This document shows, piece after piece, positions 52,024 through 61,102 of a stretch of 64,000 nt of DNA. Each line of letters begins with the position of its first letter. Positions within the stretch are counted from its first letter, which is position 1. Origin of the DNA: Poriferisodalis sp965262965 (GTDB taxonomy: Bacteria > Actinomycetota > Acidimicrobiia > Acidimicrobiales > Poriferisodalaceae); NCBI RefSeq assembly GCF_965262965.1, contig NZ_OZ253573.1:434001-498000 (forward strand). Direction: 5' to 3'. Under the pieces are notes generated by a model, which had not been told where the DNA came from, made no database searches, and worked only from the letters and a program-made list of their open reading frames with translations. The translations under genes and the position numbers were made by a program.

Positions 52024-54051
52024 TCAGCCTTGGCAGTTGCCCTCTGTGCACCAGATCTGGCCCAGGTGGTGCTTGCCCGAGATCACTGGGAATGTGTTCT
52101 CGTCGTTGCCTGGAATCGGCAGATCGGTGATGTTCTGTACCCGCGGGTTCGCGATGATCCCCCACAGCGTCCAGTAGGTCCAGAGGTTCCAGACATTTCG
52201 TCCGAATGCCCGGTTGACCTCTTCCGCAGCCGCCTTGCGGGCAGCTGGGTCCGGGTTGTGCCGGATGGCCAGGAACGCCGCATCGATCTCAGGATCCTGG
52301 AAACGCCCGAAGTTCAGCGCAAGCTCGGGCACCGTCGGATCGATCGGACTCGCCGTTGCAGAATGCCACCAGTACCACTGCTCGGACGGGTCAACGCCGC
52401 CGTGGTTGCGCCAACCCTGCATCTGGAACACACCGGCCAAGGCCAGGTTGATGTACTGACCCTGCTCGATGGGCTGGATCGAGACGACCAGCTCGTCGCC
52501 AAGGGTCTCGGTCCAGAGGGCCACGATGAGCTCGTTCGACTCGACATTGAATGCGTCGTTCGTCGTGTTGAACGCGAACGCCACCGGGTTCTGGCCGCTG
52601 TCGGCCTTGCACTGCTCGAATTCGGCACGTGCCGCGTCCGGGTCGTACGATGGATAGCCGCTGTCCTCCAGGTAGCCGACGCTGCCGGGCGGGAATGGTC
52701 CGTTCGCCACCTTCACGAGGCCCTGGTGGCGCTCGTTGGCAAAGCGCTCGCCGTCGAACGCCTGCGCCAGTGCCTTGCGGCAGCTGAGGTGTACGAGCGG
52801 GTTCGTCGAATTGAGCCCGAGCGGGTCCATCGCAAGCGGTTCAGCTGCGCCTCGCACGAACGCAAGCACCGGGTTCACACCCGACGCCACGTTAATGAGA
52901 TTGTGGCTGGTTTCGCCGTAGTCGTTTGCCTGCAGCAAGACGAAGTCGTCGCCCTCGTACTTTGAGATCTCATCGGCGTTCGCCGTGTGGATGATGTCGA
53001 ACTGGCCAGCCCTCAGACCGTTCGAGCGGCCCTGAATGTCCACAGCGACCACAAACTCGATCTCATCGAGATACGGCAGATTCTCTCCGGTGATGCCGTT
53101 GGCGCCTCGCCAGTAGTCGGAGTTGCGCTCGGCGATGAAGCTGTTGCCGTTGCCCGGCGTGTAGCTCACGAACTTGAACGCACCGAGCCCGACAGGCATG
53201 GACGGATCACCAGTTGCTCCCGCCTTGGCCGCTTCCTTCATCTCAGCGGGCAGCGGCGAGGCGGGTGACACGTACAGCGGATTGTTCGGCAGTGTCTCGA
53301 GCCAGGCCTGGCTGAACATCTGGCCGCACACTTCGGCCCGCCCTGCGGGGCCGATGCCGGCTGCGAGGGGCTGTCCGGGACTGGCGGTGACCGTCACCGT
53401 CTGGCCCTCGCCGGTGACGTCGGCGATGCCCAGAAATGCCGGCCCGGTGAGCTGGCTCAGGCGGCACAGATTGATGTTGTAGGCCACGGTTTCACCGGTC
53501 AACGGCGTCCCATCGTGGAAGGTGATGCCGTCGCGCAGCGTCATCGTCCACACCATGTAGTCGTCGCTGTGAGACTCCGTTTCCACCAGGTACGGCACGA
53601 TCTCGCCGTCGCTGTCGGTGATGTAGAGCGAATCGGTGATGGACCGGAAGATCATGCGGCAGCTGATTGCGCACGACGAGGCGAAGTGCACGAACGGATT
53701 CGCCGTGTCGGCTTCAATGCCGTACACCAGCCTGCCGCCATGGGTCGGGCCGGTCTCGACCTCTCGAGTGTCCTCGCCGGTTGCCTCGCCGGCCTCGCGT
53801 GCCGCGACGACCTCTTCCTCCTCCGGATCGTCCGCGTCCGGGGCTGCGGCGACGGTGTCGGCCGTCTCGTCGTCGGGCGCAGCATCCTCATCGCTGACGC
53901 TGTCGCCCCCACCGCACGCAACGGCGATGAGTGCAAAGGCGGCGAAGATCGAAACCAGGATCAGCCGCGAACGGCGTGCCTGCCCGGGAACAGCGGCACG
54001 CTGCCACTTTGGAAGCTCGTCGGCATCGCGCCGCGTGTGGCTGTGTTGCAT
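52024..54051 (-). CDS. dppA2: peptide-binding lipoprotein DppA-like, copy 2
   Basis: 675-residue paralogue of the preceding gene, aligned over almost the whole length with long identical stretches (for example GRSNGLKAGQFDIIHT against GRSNGLRAGQFDIIHT). Lipobox IAVACGG, different acidic spacer. GGAGGA lies before ATG 54051. Two binding proteins for one set of permeases suggests widened substrate choice or extra dosage. 99 bp separate the two copies. Confidence 0.9.
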   Translation of the reverse strand: MQHSHTRRDADELPKWQRAAVPGQARRSRLILVSIFAAFALIAVACGGGDSVSDEDAAPDDETADTVAAAPDADDPEEEEVVAAREAGEATGEDTREVETGPTHGGRLVYGIEADTANPFVHFASSCAISCRMIFRSITDSLYITDSDGEIVPYLVETESHSDDYMVWTMTLRDGITFHDGTPLTGETVAYNINLCRLSQLTGPAFLGIADVTGEGQTVTVTASPGQPLAAGIGPAGRAEVCGQMFSQAWLETLPNNPLYVSPASPLPAEMKEAAKAGATGDPSMPVGLGAFKFVSYTPGNGNSFIAERNSDYWRGANGITGENLPYLDEIEFVVAVDIQGRSNGLRAGQFDIIHTANADEISKYEGDDFVLLQANDYGETSHNLINVASGVNPVLAFVRGAAEPLAMDPLGLNSTNPLVHLSCRKALAQAFDGERFANERHQGLVKVANGPFPPGSVGYLEDSGYPSYDPDAARAEFEQCKADSGQNPVAFAFNTTNDAFNVESNELIVALWTETLGDELVVSIQPIEQGQYINLALAGVFQMQGWRNHGGVDPSEQWYWWHSATASPIDPTVPELALNFGRFQDPEIDAAFLAIRHNPDPAARKAAAEEVNRAFGRNVWNLWTYWTLWGIIANPRVQNITDLPIPGNDENTFPVISGKHHLGQIWCTEGNCQG

Positions 54052-54180
54052 CGTCGGTCGTCCTCCCGCGAAGCGCCGACTCGGCGCCTAGCGCGCAAGC
54101 TACTAGGCCCATGTCGCACCAAGTGCCCCCTTCGCCGAATGTCCTGAATCGAACGGCGTCGAGACCGCTACCGTGCTTGC

Positions 54181-54253
54181 GGGCCGGTAGCTCAGTGGTC
54201 AGAGCAAGCGACTCATAATCGCTGGGTCGTGGGTTCGATCCCCACCCGGCCCA
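54181..54253 (+). tRNA. tRNA-Met (anticodon CAT), elongator type
   Basis: 73-nt cloverleaf: acceptor GGGCCGG/CCGGCCC, anticodon arm AGCGA-CTCATAA-TCGCT, T-arm GTGGG-TTCGATC-CCCAC, discriminator A. The paired G1-C72 excludes the initiator tRNA. A lysidine-modified tRNA-Ile with CAT is an alternative but the arm sequence fits elongator Met. CCA is not encoded. Confidence 0.92.
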
Positions 54254-54413
54254 CACAGGTGACCAGCCACTCCATTCGTATCGCCGTTTTGGCTGCAGCG
54301 CTGACGGCCTGTTCGGCGTAACAACCGAGCGTCGTATTCAATGAGGCACGGTGGCGCAGCCACTGCTCTGTATCGTTGCCCCTCGCAGTGGGACCGCACC
54401 GCGGCCCGCGCCT

Positions 54414-54486
54414 TCCGGGGTAGCTCAGTTGGCAGAGCAGCGGACTGTTAATCCGTTTGTCGTGGGTTCGAGCCCCACCCCCGGAG
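54414..54486 (+). tRNA. tRNA-Asn (anticodon GTT)
   Basis: 73-nt cloverleaf: acceptor TCCGGGG/CCCCGGA, anticodon arm GCGGA-CTGTTAA-TCCGT, T-arm GTGGG-TTCGAGC-CCCAC, discriminator G. CCA is not encoded. It lies 160 bp after tRNA-Met, 45 bp before the convergent end of dnaG. Confidence 0.95.
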
Positions 54487-54531
54487 CACCCCACCCCCGC
54501 AGCACTGGGACCCGTGCGCTGCGTCGGGTGC

Positions 54532-56631
54532 TCAGCCGGACGCATCTGGCGGAGCCGGCCGATCCTTTGTGGATGCAGCGACCCCGCGGAGCCAGCTCGC
54601 GACCGCCTGGGCGGCTCCGATGCGGGCGTCGAGATCCCGAAGCTCGGCCTCTCGGTCGAGCAGCCAGCGCAGCCACTCCTGGCGGAAGCGCAACCGCTCG
54701 GTGGGTGACACCTCGACGTCCACCGGCGCAAAGGGCACATCGGCCCCATCGCTGATTCGAAGGATCGTGTCTTGCACGTAGTGCCACAACGACGTCGCTA
54801 CTCGGTCCATCGCCTCCTCCGCAGAGAGTTCCTCACCACCGGCCGCAGCAGCCACCAAGAGGAGTTTCACATCGTCGCTCGCCGAATCTGACGCGATGCT
54901 CACGAGTTCGGACTCCTGAGACACGCCGCGGACTTCCTCCCGCCAGCGCGGATCCGAGGCGATGCGTGAGAACGCCTCGCGAGCAATGCTCGTGACGAAC
55001 AAATCAGAAACCATGAGTTTCACCGCATCACCTTCGGAGGCCGCCGCCTCCAGCAACAAGCGCTCAGCGGCCGCGCGGTGACGCGCTGCCTGCTCGATCC
55101 GCACTCGAACACGCCGACCGAGCGGCACCGTCGCCGGTCCGGCTTCGACATCCTCGATGAGACCGAAGTTGCCGATGGACTCATTCGCGAAGTAGCCGTC
55201 GCCGGGATCGGGCGGAGGCGGCGCTTCATCGGGCCTCCTTGCCGGGGGCCTCTGCGCTGTGCGACCCGAATTCGCCCGGGCTCGAGCGGTGTCGACTCGC
55301 TGGCGCAACTCCTCGACGCCCATTGGAATTCGTCGCGCGATGGGCTCGAGGTCTGCTTCGTTGAGGATGTCGGCTGGATACACCGCCAGCACCTCTGCGG
55401 CCTCATCGGCAGCGCGATCACGACCTCCCGGACTGACGAGATCGGCACGCGCCAAGATGCGCTCTGCCCGGAAGGCATGCAGCGGTTGCGCCCCATCGAG
55501 AGCCCGCCTGAGTGCCGGTGGGTCGCTTGCTGCGAGATCACCGGGATCTGTTCCTGGCGGAAACGAGGCGACGAAGACGTCGAGCCCGTATTCCCGCTCC
55601 CATTGGTGCACCCGCTCGGCGGCGTTCTGCCCGGCGACATCGGCGTCGAATGCAAGCACGATGCGCTTGGCCGTACGCGACAGCAACTCTGCATGTTGCT
55701 GCGTCAACGCGGTGCCGCACGTGGCTACGGCCTCGTCGATGCCGGCAAGGCTGCAGCCGATGACGTCGGTGTGCCCCTCGCACACCACGATTCGGTCAGC
55801 GACACGCGCCGCCTGCTTGGCCAAGTGCAGGCCGTACAGCACTCGACTCTTGTCATACACCGGGGTGCCCGCGGTGTTCTTGTACTTGGGACCTGTCGGC
55901 GTCGGCTCGCCGTCGCGGGGCAGCAGGCGACCCGCGAAGCTGACCGGCCGGCCGCTCGAATCGCAGATCGGGAACATGATTCGATCTCGGAAGAAATCCG
56001 ATGCCAGACCTGATGGCGCCGCCCCCGCAGGACCGGGAGCCGTTGCGTCGTCGGACGGCGTCGCTGCACCGCGTGGGCCCGCGTACGCCAGCCCTGCCGC
56101 AGCAAGGCGCTCCGGCGCAGCGCCGAGGTGTACACACAAGGCGTCTCGCAGTGGCGGTGCGTAACCGAGGCGCCATTTCACCACGGTGTCGCGGCCGTAA
56201 CCCCGTCGTCGCAAATACGCGCGGGCAGGCCCGGCGTCGGGACCGCGCAGCAAGCGGTCGTGATAGAAGTCGGCTGCTGCCGCGAGAAGATCCAGCAATT
56301 CCTTGCGACGCTGCTGGCCGAGACGCTCGGAAGGCTGGTCGTAGTTGAGTTCGATCCCGGCACCTGCCGCCAGCAATTCGACGGCCTCGGTGAAATCGCA
56401 ATGCTCGGTCTCACGCACGTACGTGATGGCATCTCCGGAGGCACCGCAACCGAAGCAGTGGTAGAAGCCATCGGCTCCGTTGACGCTGAACGACGGGGTG
56501 CGCTCGCTGTGGAAGGGGCACAAGCCCACATGACGGACGCCGACTTTGCGCAGGCTGACGCGCCGACCGATGAGCGCGGCGAGGTCGGTGGCCTCGCGCA
56601 CACGACGCACGTCTTCGTCCCGTATTCCCAT
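54532..56631 (-). CDS. dnaG: DNA primase
   Basis: 699-residue primase that makes RNA primers at the fork. N-terminal zinc finger CPFHSERTPSFSV with HCFGCGA (Cys, His, Cys, Cys), catalytic RNA polymerase core, TOPRIM motif VVCEGHTDV and downstream DADVAGQNAA, and a long C-terminal helicase-binding region. Starts at ATG 56631. It heads away from the PPDK-like gene with 34 bp between. A Pro-rich linker (RTAQRPPARRPDEAPPPPD) precedes the C-terminal region. Confidence 0.95.
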   Translation of the reverse strand: MGIRDEDVRRVREATDLAALIGRRVSLRKVGVRHVGLCPFHSERTPSFSVNGADGFYHCFGCGASGDAITYVRETEHCDFTEAVELLAAGAGIELNYDQPSERLGQQRRKELLDLLAAAADFYHDRLLRGPDAGPARAYLRRRGYGRDTVVKWRLGYAPPLRDALCVHLGAAPERLAAAGLAYAGPRGAATPSDDATAPGPAGAAPSGLASDFFRDRIMFPICDSSGRPVSFAGRLLPRDGEPTPTGPKYKNTAGTPVYDKSRVLYGLHLAKQAARVADRIVVCEGHTDVIGCSLAGIDEAVATCGTALTQQHAELLSRTAKRIVLAFDADVAGQNAAERVHQWEREYGLDVFVASFPPGTDPGDLAASDPPALRRALDGAQPLHAFRAERILARADLVSPGGRDRAADEAAEVLAVYPADILNEADLEPIARRIPMGVEELRQRVDTARARANSGRTAQRPPARRPDEAPPPPDPGDGYFANESIGNFGLIEDVEAGPATVPLGRRVRVRIEQAARHRAAAERLLLEAAASEGDAVKLMVSDLFVTSIAREAFSRIASDPRWREEVRGVSQESELVSIASDSASDDVKLLLVAAAAGGEELSAEEAMDRVATSLWHYVQDTILRISDGADVPFAPVDVEVSPTERLRFRQEWLRWLLDREAELRDLDARIGAAQAVASWLRGVAASTKDRPAPPDASG

Positions 56632-56665
56632 GTCGATTTCGACGTTACTGAGTCGCTGTCAGCCG

Positions 56666-58309
56666 CTATTCGCCCCTCAACGCAGCCTCGCCCCTCAAGA
56701 CCGCCTGCGCAGCGGCCAGACGCGCGACCGGGACGCGATACGGCGAGCACGACACATAGTCGAGGCCGGCTTCGACTGCGAAGGAAATGCTCTCGGGATC
56801 GCCGCCGTGCTCACCGCAGATGCCGGAACGCAATTCAGGCCGCACCGACTTGGCCCGCCGCAGTGTCGTCGCGATGAGCTCTCCCACACCGTCGCGATCG
56901 ATCGTCGCGAACGGATCAGACTCGAGCAGACCGCGGGCCACATAGGGTTCGATGACACGCGATTGCACGTCATCACGGCTGAAGCCGAATGCGAGCTGCG
57001 TCAGATCGTTGGTGCCGAAGCTCACGAACTCCGCTGTGGAAGCCAAGCGGTCGGCGACTAGGCAAGCCCGGGGCGTCTCGATCATCGTTCCGATCCGAGG
57101 TGGTGCTACCGCCGTCGGAGCGCCCGAGAGGCCTAGTGCCTCGAGTGTCTCGCTCCATGCCGAGCGGACTGCGGCCGCTGCCGCGGTCAACTCGCTTGCC
57201 GTCGATACCAGCGGAACCATGACTTCCACCCGCGGATCTCCGCCTGCCGCGAGCCGATCGGAGACCGCACCCGCGAGCGCCTGGACCTGCGCTGCGTAGA
57301 TCTCGGGGCGCAACAAGCCGAGGCGAACTCCGCGTACGCCAAGCATCGGATTGTGCTCTCGCCACTGCTGCGCGGCGCCAGCATCCGCTGCTCCGGCAAG
57401 AAACTCGTGCATCGGCGCGTCAAGCAGCCGCACGGTGACACACAGCCCGTCCATGGCCTCGAGCAATGTGCTGAAGTCGTCGCGTTGCGCTGCCACCAAG
57501 TCGTCGAGATCGGCGCGCGTTGACGACATATCTTTGCCGCTCAGGATGGCCCGCTGCACAATCTCGAGGCGCCCTGGCTCGAGAAACATGTGCTCGGTGC
57601 GGCACAGCCCGACGCCTTGTGCCCCGAGCCTGCGGGCGGTCAACGCGTCTGCTGCGGTGTCCGCATTCGCGAGCACGGCCATCCGACCCGCAGCGATGCG
57701 GTCCGCCCAGCCGAGCACCTCGCTGATCGCCGTCGACAGCAGCTCACCAGGCGCTGCGCTGGTCACCTCGCGGTCGCCGAGCATCACCTCGCCAGTCGAA
57801 CCGTCAAGCGAGATCGGGGTGCCGTTGGCGATGTGGACATCCCCAACCCAGAATCCCTCGTCTTCCACGATGACCTCACGCGCATCGCACACTGCTGGGA
57901 TTCCCCATCCTCGGGCCACCACGGCGGCATGACTGGCCAGCCCGCCGCGGGCGGTCACAATCCCCGCTGAGAGCCCCATCGCTGCAACGTCGGCCGGCGT
58001 CGTCTCCGTCGCGATCAGGATCACTTGATTGCCTGCGGCCACCAGATCGAGCACCGCCTGCGAACCAATCGCGGCGAGTCCCGAAGCCGCCCCCGGCGAG
58101 GCAGCGAGACCAGTCACGAGCAGCGTCGGCGAGGTCGTGGCTGCGCTGTGCGTGCTGCTGGCGAAACTCGGGTGAAGCGCGTCGAGCACCTCGTCGACGC
58201 GCAGCTCTGCGACAGCTTGCGCTTGCATCGTCGATACGTTCGCTTGCGATGGCTCCCGAAGGGGCGCTTCCAATGGCGTTCCGGGCGGCGCTCGGTCAGC
58301 TGCGCTCAC
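56666..58309 (-). CDS. PPDK-like PEP-utilising protein lacking the ATP-grasp domain
   Basis: 547 residues that match only the C-terminal two thirds of pyruvate phosphate dikinase (about 880 residues). Present: a linker with ALHPSFAS, the swivelling phosphohistidine domain with His127 in TARGGLASHAAVVARG, and the PEP/pyruvate barrel with FGTNDLTQ, GICGEHGGDP and the catalytic Cys in DYVSCSPYRVP. Absent: the N-terminal ATP-binding domain; the next gene upstream is glyS, only 48 bp away, so it is not encoded next door. The start could be GTG 58309 or ATG 58228. It may use PEP as phosphate donor to a partner, like an Enzyme I-type phosphotransferase, or work with a separate ATP-grasp protein. Confidence 0.8.
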   Translation of the reverse strand: MSAADRAPPGTPLEAPLREPSQANVSTMQAQAVAELRVDEVLDALHPSFASSTHSAATTSPTLLVTGLAASPGAASGLAAIGSQAVLDLVAAGNQVILIATETTPADVAAMGLSAGIVTARGGLASHAAVVARGWGIPAVCDAREVIVEDEGFWVGDVHIANGTPISLDGSTGEVMLGDREVTSAAPGELLSTAISEVLGWADRIAAGRMAVLANADTAADALTARRLGAQGVGLCRTEHMFLEPGRLEIVQRAILSGKDMSSTRADLDDLVAAQRDDFSTLLEAMDGLCVTVRLLDAPMHEFLAGAADAGAAQQWREHNPMLGVRGVRLGLLRPEIYAAQVQALAGAVSDRLAAGGDPRVEVMVPLVSTASELTAAAAAVRSAWSETLEALGLSGAPTAVAPPRIGTMIETPRACLVADRLASTAEFVSFGTNDLTQLAFGFSRDDVQSRVIEPYVARGLLESDPFATIDRDGVGELIATTLRRAKSVRPELRSGICGEHGGDPESISFAVEAGLDYVSCSPYRVPVARLAAAQAVLRGEAALRGE

Positions 58310-58357
58310 CGCGGTATCTCTCCCGCACAGAGCCGGCTCATCGTCCCCCCTTGGCCG

Positions 58358-59731
58358 CTACAGGTTCAAGCGGCTCCCGAGATGGTCTACCAGCGCGTTG
58401 ATCGGCACTCGGTCCTGAGCCATCGTGTCCCGGTCACGCACCGTGACGTAACGGTCATCGAGGGATTCGAAGTCGACTGTCACGCACAGAGGCGTGCCGA
58501 TCTCATCCTGGCGGCGGTATCGGCGACCGATCGCCTGTGTCTCGTCGTAGTCGCACATCCAGTGCAGTTGGCACGAAGCCAGCACCTCCGCGGCAAGCGC
58601 AGTCAGCGGCTCCTTGCGTGAGAGCGGGAGGACGGCGACCTTGAATGGCGCGAGCTGTGGATGCAGCCCGAGCACCGTACGGACGTCGTCGTTCACCGTC
58701 TCTTGCCGATACGCGGCCGTAAGGAACGCCATCAGCGATCGAGTCGCCCCCGCCGCCGGCTCGATGACGTGCGGTACATACCGCTGCCCGCTGGCTTGGT
58801 CGAAGTACTCGAGCTTGTGGCCCGAGTGCTCAGCGTGCTGGCGCAGGTCGTAGTCGCCGCGGTTGGCGATGCCCTCCAGCTCGCCCCAGCCCCACGGGAA
58901 CAGGAACTCCACGTCGCTCGTGCCGCTGGAATAGTGGCTGAGCTCGTCGTCATCGTGAGCGCGCAGACGCAAGTGGCTGGCCGGAATGCCCAAGTCCAGG
59001 TACCACTGGTAGCGCTCCGCGAGCCAATACTCGTACCACTGCGGCGCTTCGTCGGGTGGGACAAAGAACTCCAGTTCCATCTGCTCGAATTCGCGCGTGC
59101 GGAAGACGAAATTGCCTGGAGTGATCTCGTTGCGGAACGACTTGCCGACCTGGGCGATCCCAAATGGAGGACGTTTGCGACTGGTCTCGAGAACGTTCTT
59201 GAAGTTCACGAACATGCCCTGCGCCGTTTCGGGACGCAGATACACCTCTGCGCCGGCGCCTTCAACCGGTCCCGCATGTGTGCGGAACATCAGATTGAAG
59301 GCACGGGCTTCAGTGAACGTGTCGCGCGAACCGCATTTCGGGCACTGATCGGGGTTTTCCAATTGATCTTCACGATGGCGCGTCTTGCAGGAGGTGCAGT
59401 CCACGAGCGGGTCGGTGAAATTGCTCAGGTGACCCGAGGCCTCCCAGACCTGTGGCGGGCTCAAGATGGAGGCATCAAGGCCGACCACATCGCTGCGGAG
59501 TTGCACCATCGAGCGCCACCAGGCGTCCTTGACGTTGCGCAGCAGCTGGGCACCGATCGGCCCATAGTCGTAGGCGCTGCGGAATCCGCCGTAAATCTCC
59601 GCGGAGCCAAAAACGATGCCGCGGCGCTTGCAGAGATTGACGACCTTGTCGAAAAGGGACGGATCGGTCTGCGCGCCAGGATTCTCACCCGTTGGGGCGT
59701 CTCCTTCAGCGGACATCACCTGCTGGGACAT
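58358..59731 (-). CDS. glyS: glycyl-tRNA synthetase, single-chain type
   Basis: 457-residue class II synthetase of the alpha2 type. Zinc site CTSCKTRH with CPKCGSRD, motif 2 region FRNEITPGNFVFRTREFEQM and motif 3 block SLMAFLTAAY with the later class II Arg. Starts at ATG 59731; codons upstream of it begin with TTG and look poor. An ATG at 59716 is a second candidate. Typical for actinobacteria to have this type rather than GlyQS. Confidence 0.94.
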   Translation of the reverse strand: MSQQVMSAEGDAPTGENPGAQTDPSLFDKVVNLCKRRGIVFGSAEIYGGFRSAYDYGPIGAQLLRNVKDAWWRSMVQLRSDVVGLDASILSPPQVWEASGHLSNFTDPLVDCTSCKTRHREDQLENPDQCPKCGSRDTFTEARAFNLMFRTHAGPVEGAGAEVYLRPETAQGMFVNFKNVLETSRKRPPFGIAQVGKSFRNEITPGNFVFRTREFEQMELEFFVPPDEAPQWYEYWLAERYQWYLDLGIPASHLRLRAHDDDELSHYSSGTSDVEFLFPWGWGELEGIANRGDYDLRQHAEHSGHKLEYFDQASGQRYVPHVIEPAAGATRSLMAFLTAAYRQETVNDDVRTVLGLHPQLAPFKVAVLPLSRKEPLTALAAEVLASCQLHWMCDYDETQAIGRRYRRQDEIGTPLCVTVDFESLDDRYVTVRDRDTMAQDRVPINALVDHLGSRLNL

Positions 59732-59844
59732 GAGCGGCAAGGGTACCCAGCGTCTCTGCGGGGACAGTCGGCAATTTCCGGCCCCACCACATGGGCTTTC
59801 GGACTCGACCAGTCCGATCGCGGTCCCTCGTTAGGCTCGCGGTG

Positions 59845-60279
59845 ATGAAGCTGCGCGATACCACAGTTGTTGCGCTGTGCGCCTTCCTCGGAGTGATGGC
59901 TCTGCTGACGCCGATTCCGGTGTTCAGCGGGCCGTACGAGGGCCTCGCAGCGGACGAGGTCGACTGGACATGCCGGATGCCGCTGCTCAGCTTGGCCCCG
60001 CCGGATGTCGACTTGGACGACGTGCGAGCAAGGGTCAAAACCGCTCACGTCACCGCCGACTCCACCGGTGCGGCGTACGTGCCCCACAAGAGTCCGCATC
60101 CTCTGTGCGGCGGTCTTGCGCGCACCCAGGTGGTGCTGGCATTGCTCGCATTCGCCGGTGCTGCATGGCGCGGCACCGTGTGGTGGCGCTCCAGCACCGA
60201 CGCGCGAGCAGAGAAGCGCTTCAAGCGACTGCACGCAGGCGCGTCAGGCAACCAAGGCCGCAAGCGACTCCTGCGCTGA
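59845..60279 (+). CDS. small membrane protein of unknown function
   Basis: 144 residues with two hydrophobic helices (about 7-27, VALCAFLGVMALLTPIPVF, and 92-109, VVLALLAFAGAAWRGTVWW) around an exported loop that carries two Cys (WTCRM and HPLCGG), which may form a disulfide. The C-terminal tail is basic (RFKRLHAGASGNQGRKRLLR). No family recognised. ATG 59845 is the most likely start. Convergent with the recO end. Confidence 0.6.
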   Translation: MKLRDTTVVALCAFLGVMALLTPIPVFSGPYEGLAADEVDWTCRMPLLSLAPPDVDLDDVRARVKTAHVTADSTGAAYVPHKSPHPLCGGLARTQVVLALLAFAGAAWRGTVWWRSSTDARAEKRFKRLHAGASGNQGRKRLLR

Positions 60280-60296
60280 GTCGCAACGACACTCCG

Positions 60297-60340
60297 CTAA
60301 GAGTCCAGCAGGTCAGCACTTCGCAGCCGCCGAACCGTAG
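60297..60340 (-). repeat. duplicated copy of the 3' end of recO
   Basis: Bases 60297-60332 (read on the minus strand) encode RRLRSADLLDS followed by a TAG stop, exactly the last 11 residues of recO at 60368-60403, with several synonymous DNA differences. The copy sits 71 bp downstream of the real end, in frame of its own. It looks like an old duplication of the gene tail. Confidence 0.8.
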
Positions 60341-60367
60341 CGATGGGATCGACAGCTTCGACCTCAG

Positions 60368-61087
60368 CTACGAATCGAGCAGATCGGCACTTCGCAGGCG
60401 CCGGTCCATGTGGTACTCCCACATCCGACTGATCGCTGCCGCGGCCTCTCGCGCGTGGGGCCCGGTCGGTGCCTCGAGCGCAGCGTTTACCTGGCCAGCC
60501 GCGACGCTTCGGAGCAGTGCGAGCGCGTCCGGTGACATCGGCCGGCCGCGACGGTGCGTCTCGCACGTCACTCCGCCGAGTGCGGGATCGAATGCAACGA
60601 TGGCGGCCCCTTCGCAGCCGGTCGCCATGACGCACCCGTCGAGCATGGGCGCCGTGCCCTCGTGTGAGAGCAAGCGCAGCAAGAAGGCAGGAACCAGCAT
60701 GTCCGAGTCGGCCTGGTCGAGGCGGCCCAGCGCCCCAACGAGCATCTGGTACGGCACCGGATCGTCGCCCCGGTCATGGACCGATTGATCGACGGCCTCG
60801 GCCAACGTCATGGCCTTGCCCAGTCGCTCCAAATCCTCCCGCACCTCGGGCCAACGGTCCAAGGTGACTGCGCCGGTGACGATGTCGAGCTCGCCTCGTC
60901 CGCGGTACATCTGCAAGTCGACGTGACGCAACGGCTCAATCAGCCCTCCGAGGCGGCTGCGAGTGCGTCGTGCACCCTTCGCGACGGCACGTACCTTGCC
61001 ATTCGATGCCGTGATGATCGTGACGATGCGATCTGCTTCGCCGAGTTTGATCGTGCGGAGCACCACCCCGCGGTCCCGGTACTGCAT
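60368..61087 (-). CDS. recO: DNA repair protein RecO
   Basis: 239-residue recombination mediator that helps RecA replace SSB. N-terminal OB-fold opening MQYRDRGVVLRTIKLGEADRI and VAKGARRTRSRLGGLIEPL, followed by the helical C-domain. Length and start match the family. GAGGGAGG lies before ATG 61087. It is directly downstream of uppS (15 bp), a common actinobacterial order. The zinc-ligand Cys set of RecO is only partly visible (DGCVMATGCEG, GGVTCETH). Confidence 0.94.
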   Translation of the reverse strand: MQYRDRGVVLRTIKLGEADRIVTIITASNGKVRAVAKGARRTRSRLGGLIEPLRHVDLQMYRGRGELDIVTGAVTLDRWPEVREDLERLGKAMTLAEAVDQSVHDRGDDPVPYQMLVGALGRLDQADSDMLVPAFLLRLLSHEGTAPMLDGCVMATGCEGAAIVAFDPALGGVTCETHRRGRPMSPDALALLRSVAAGQVNAALEAPTGPHAREAAAAISRMWEYHMDRRLRSADLLDS

Positions 61088-61102
61088 CGGCCGGGACCTC
61101 CC

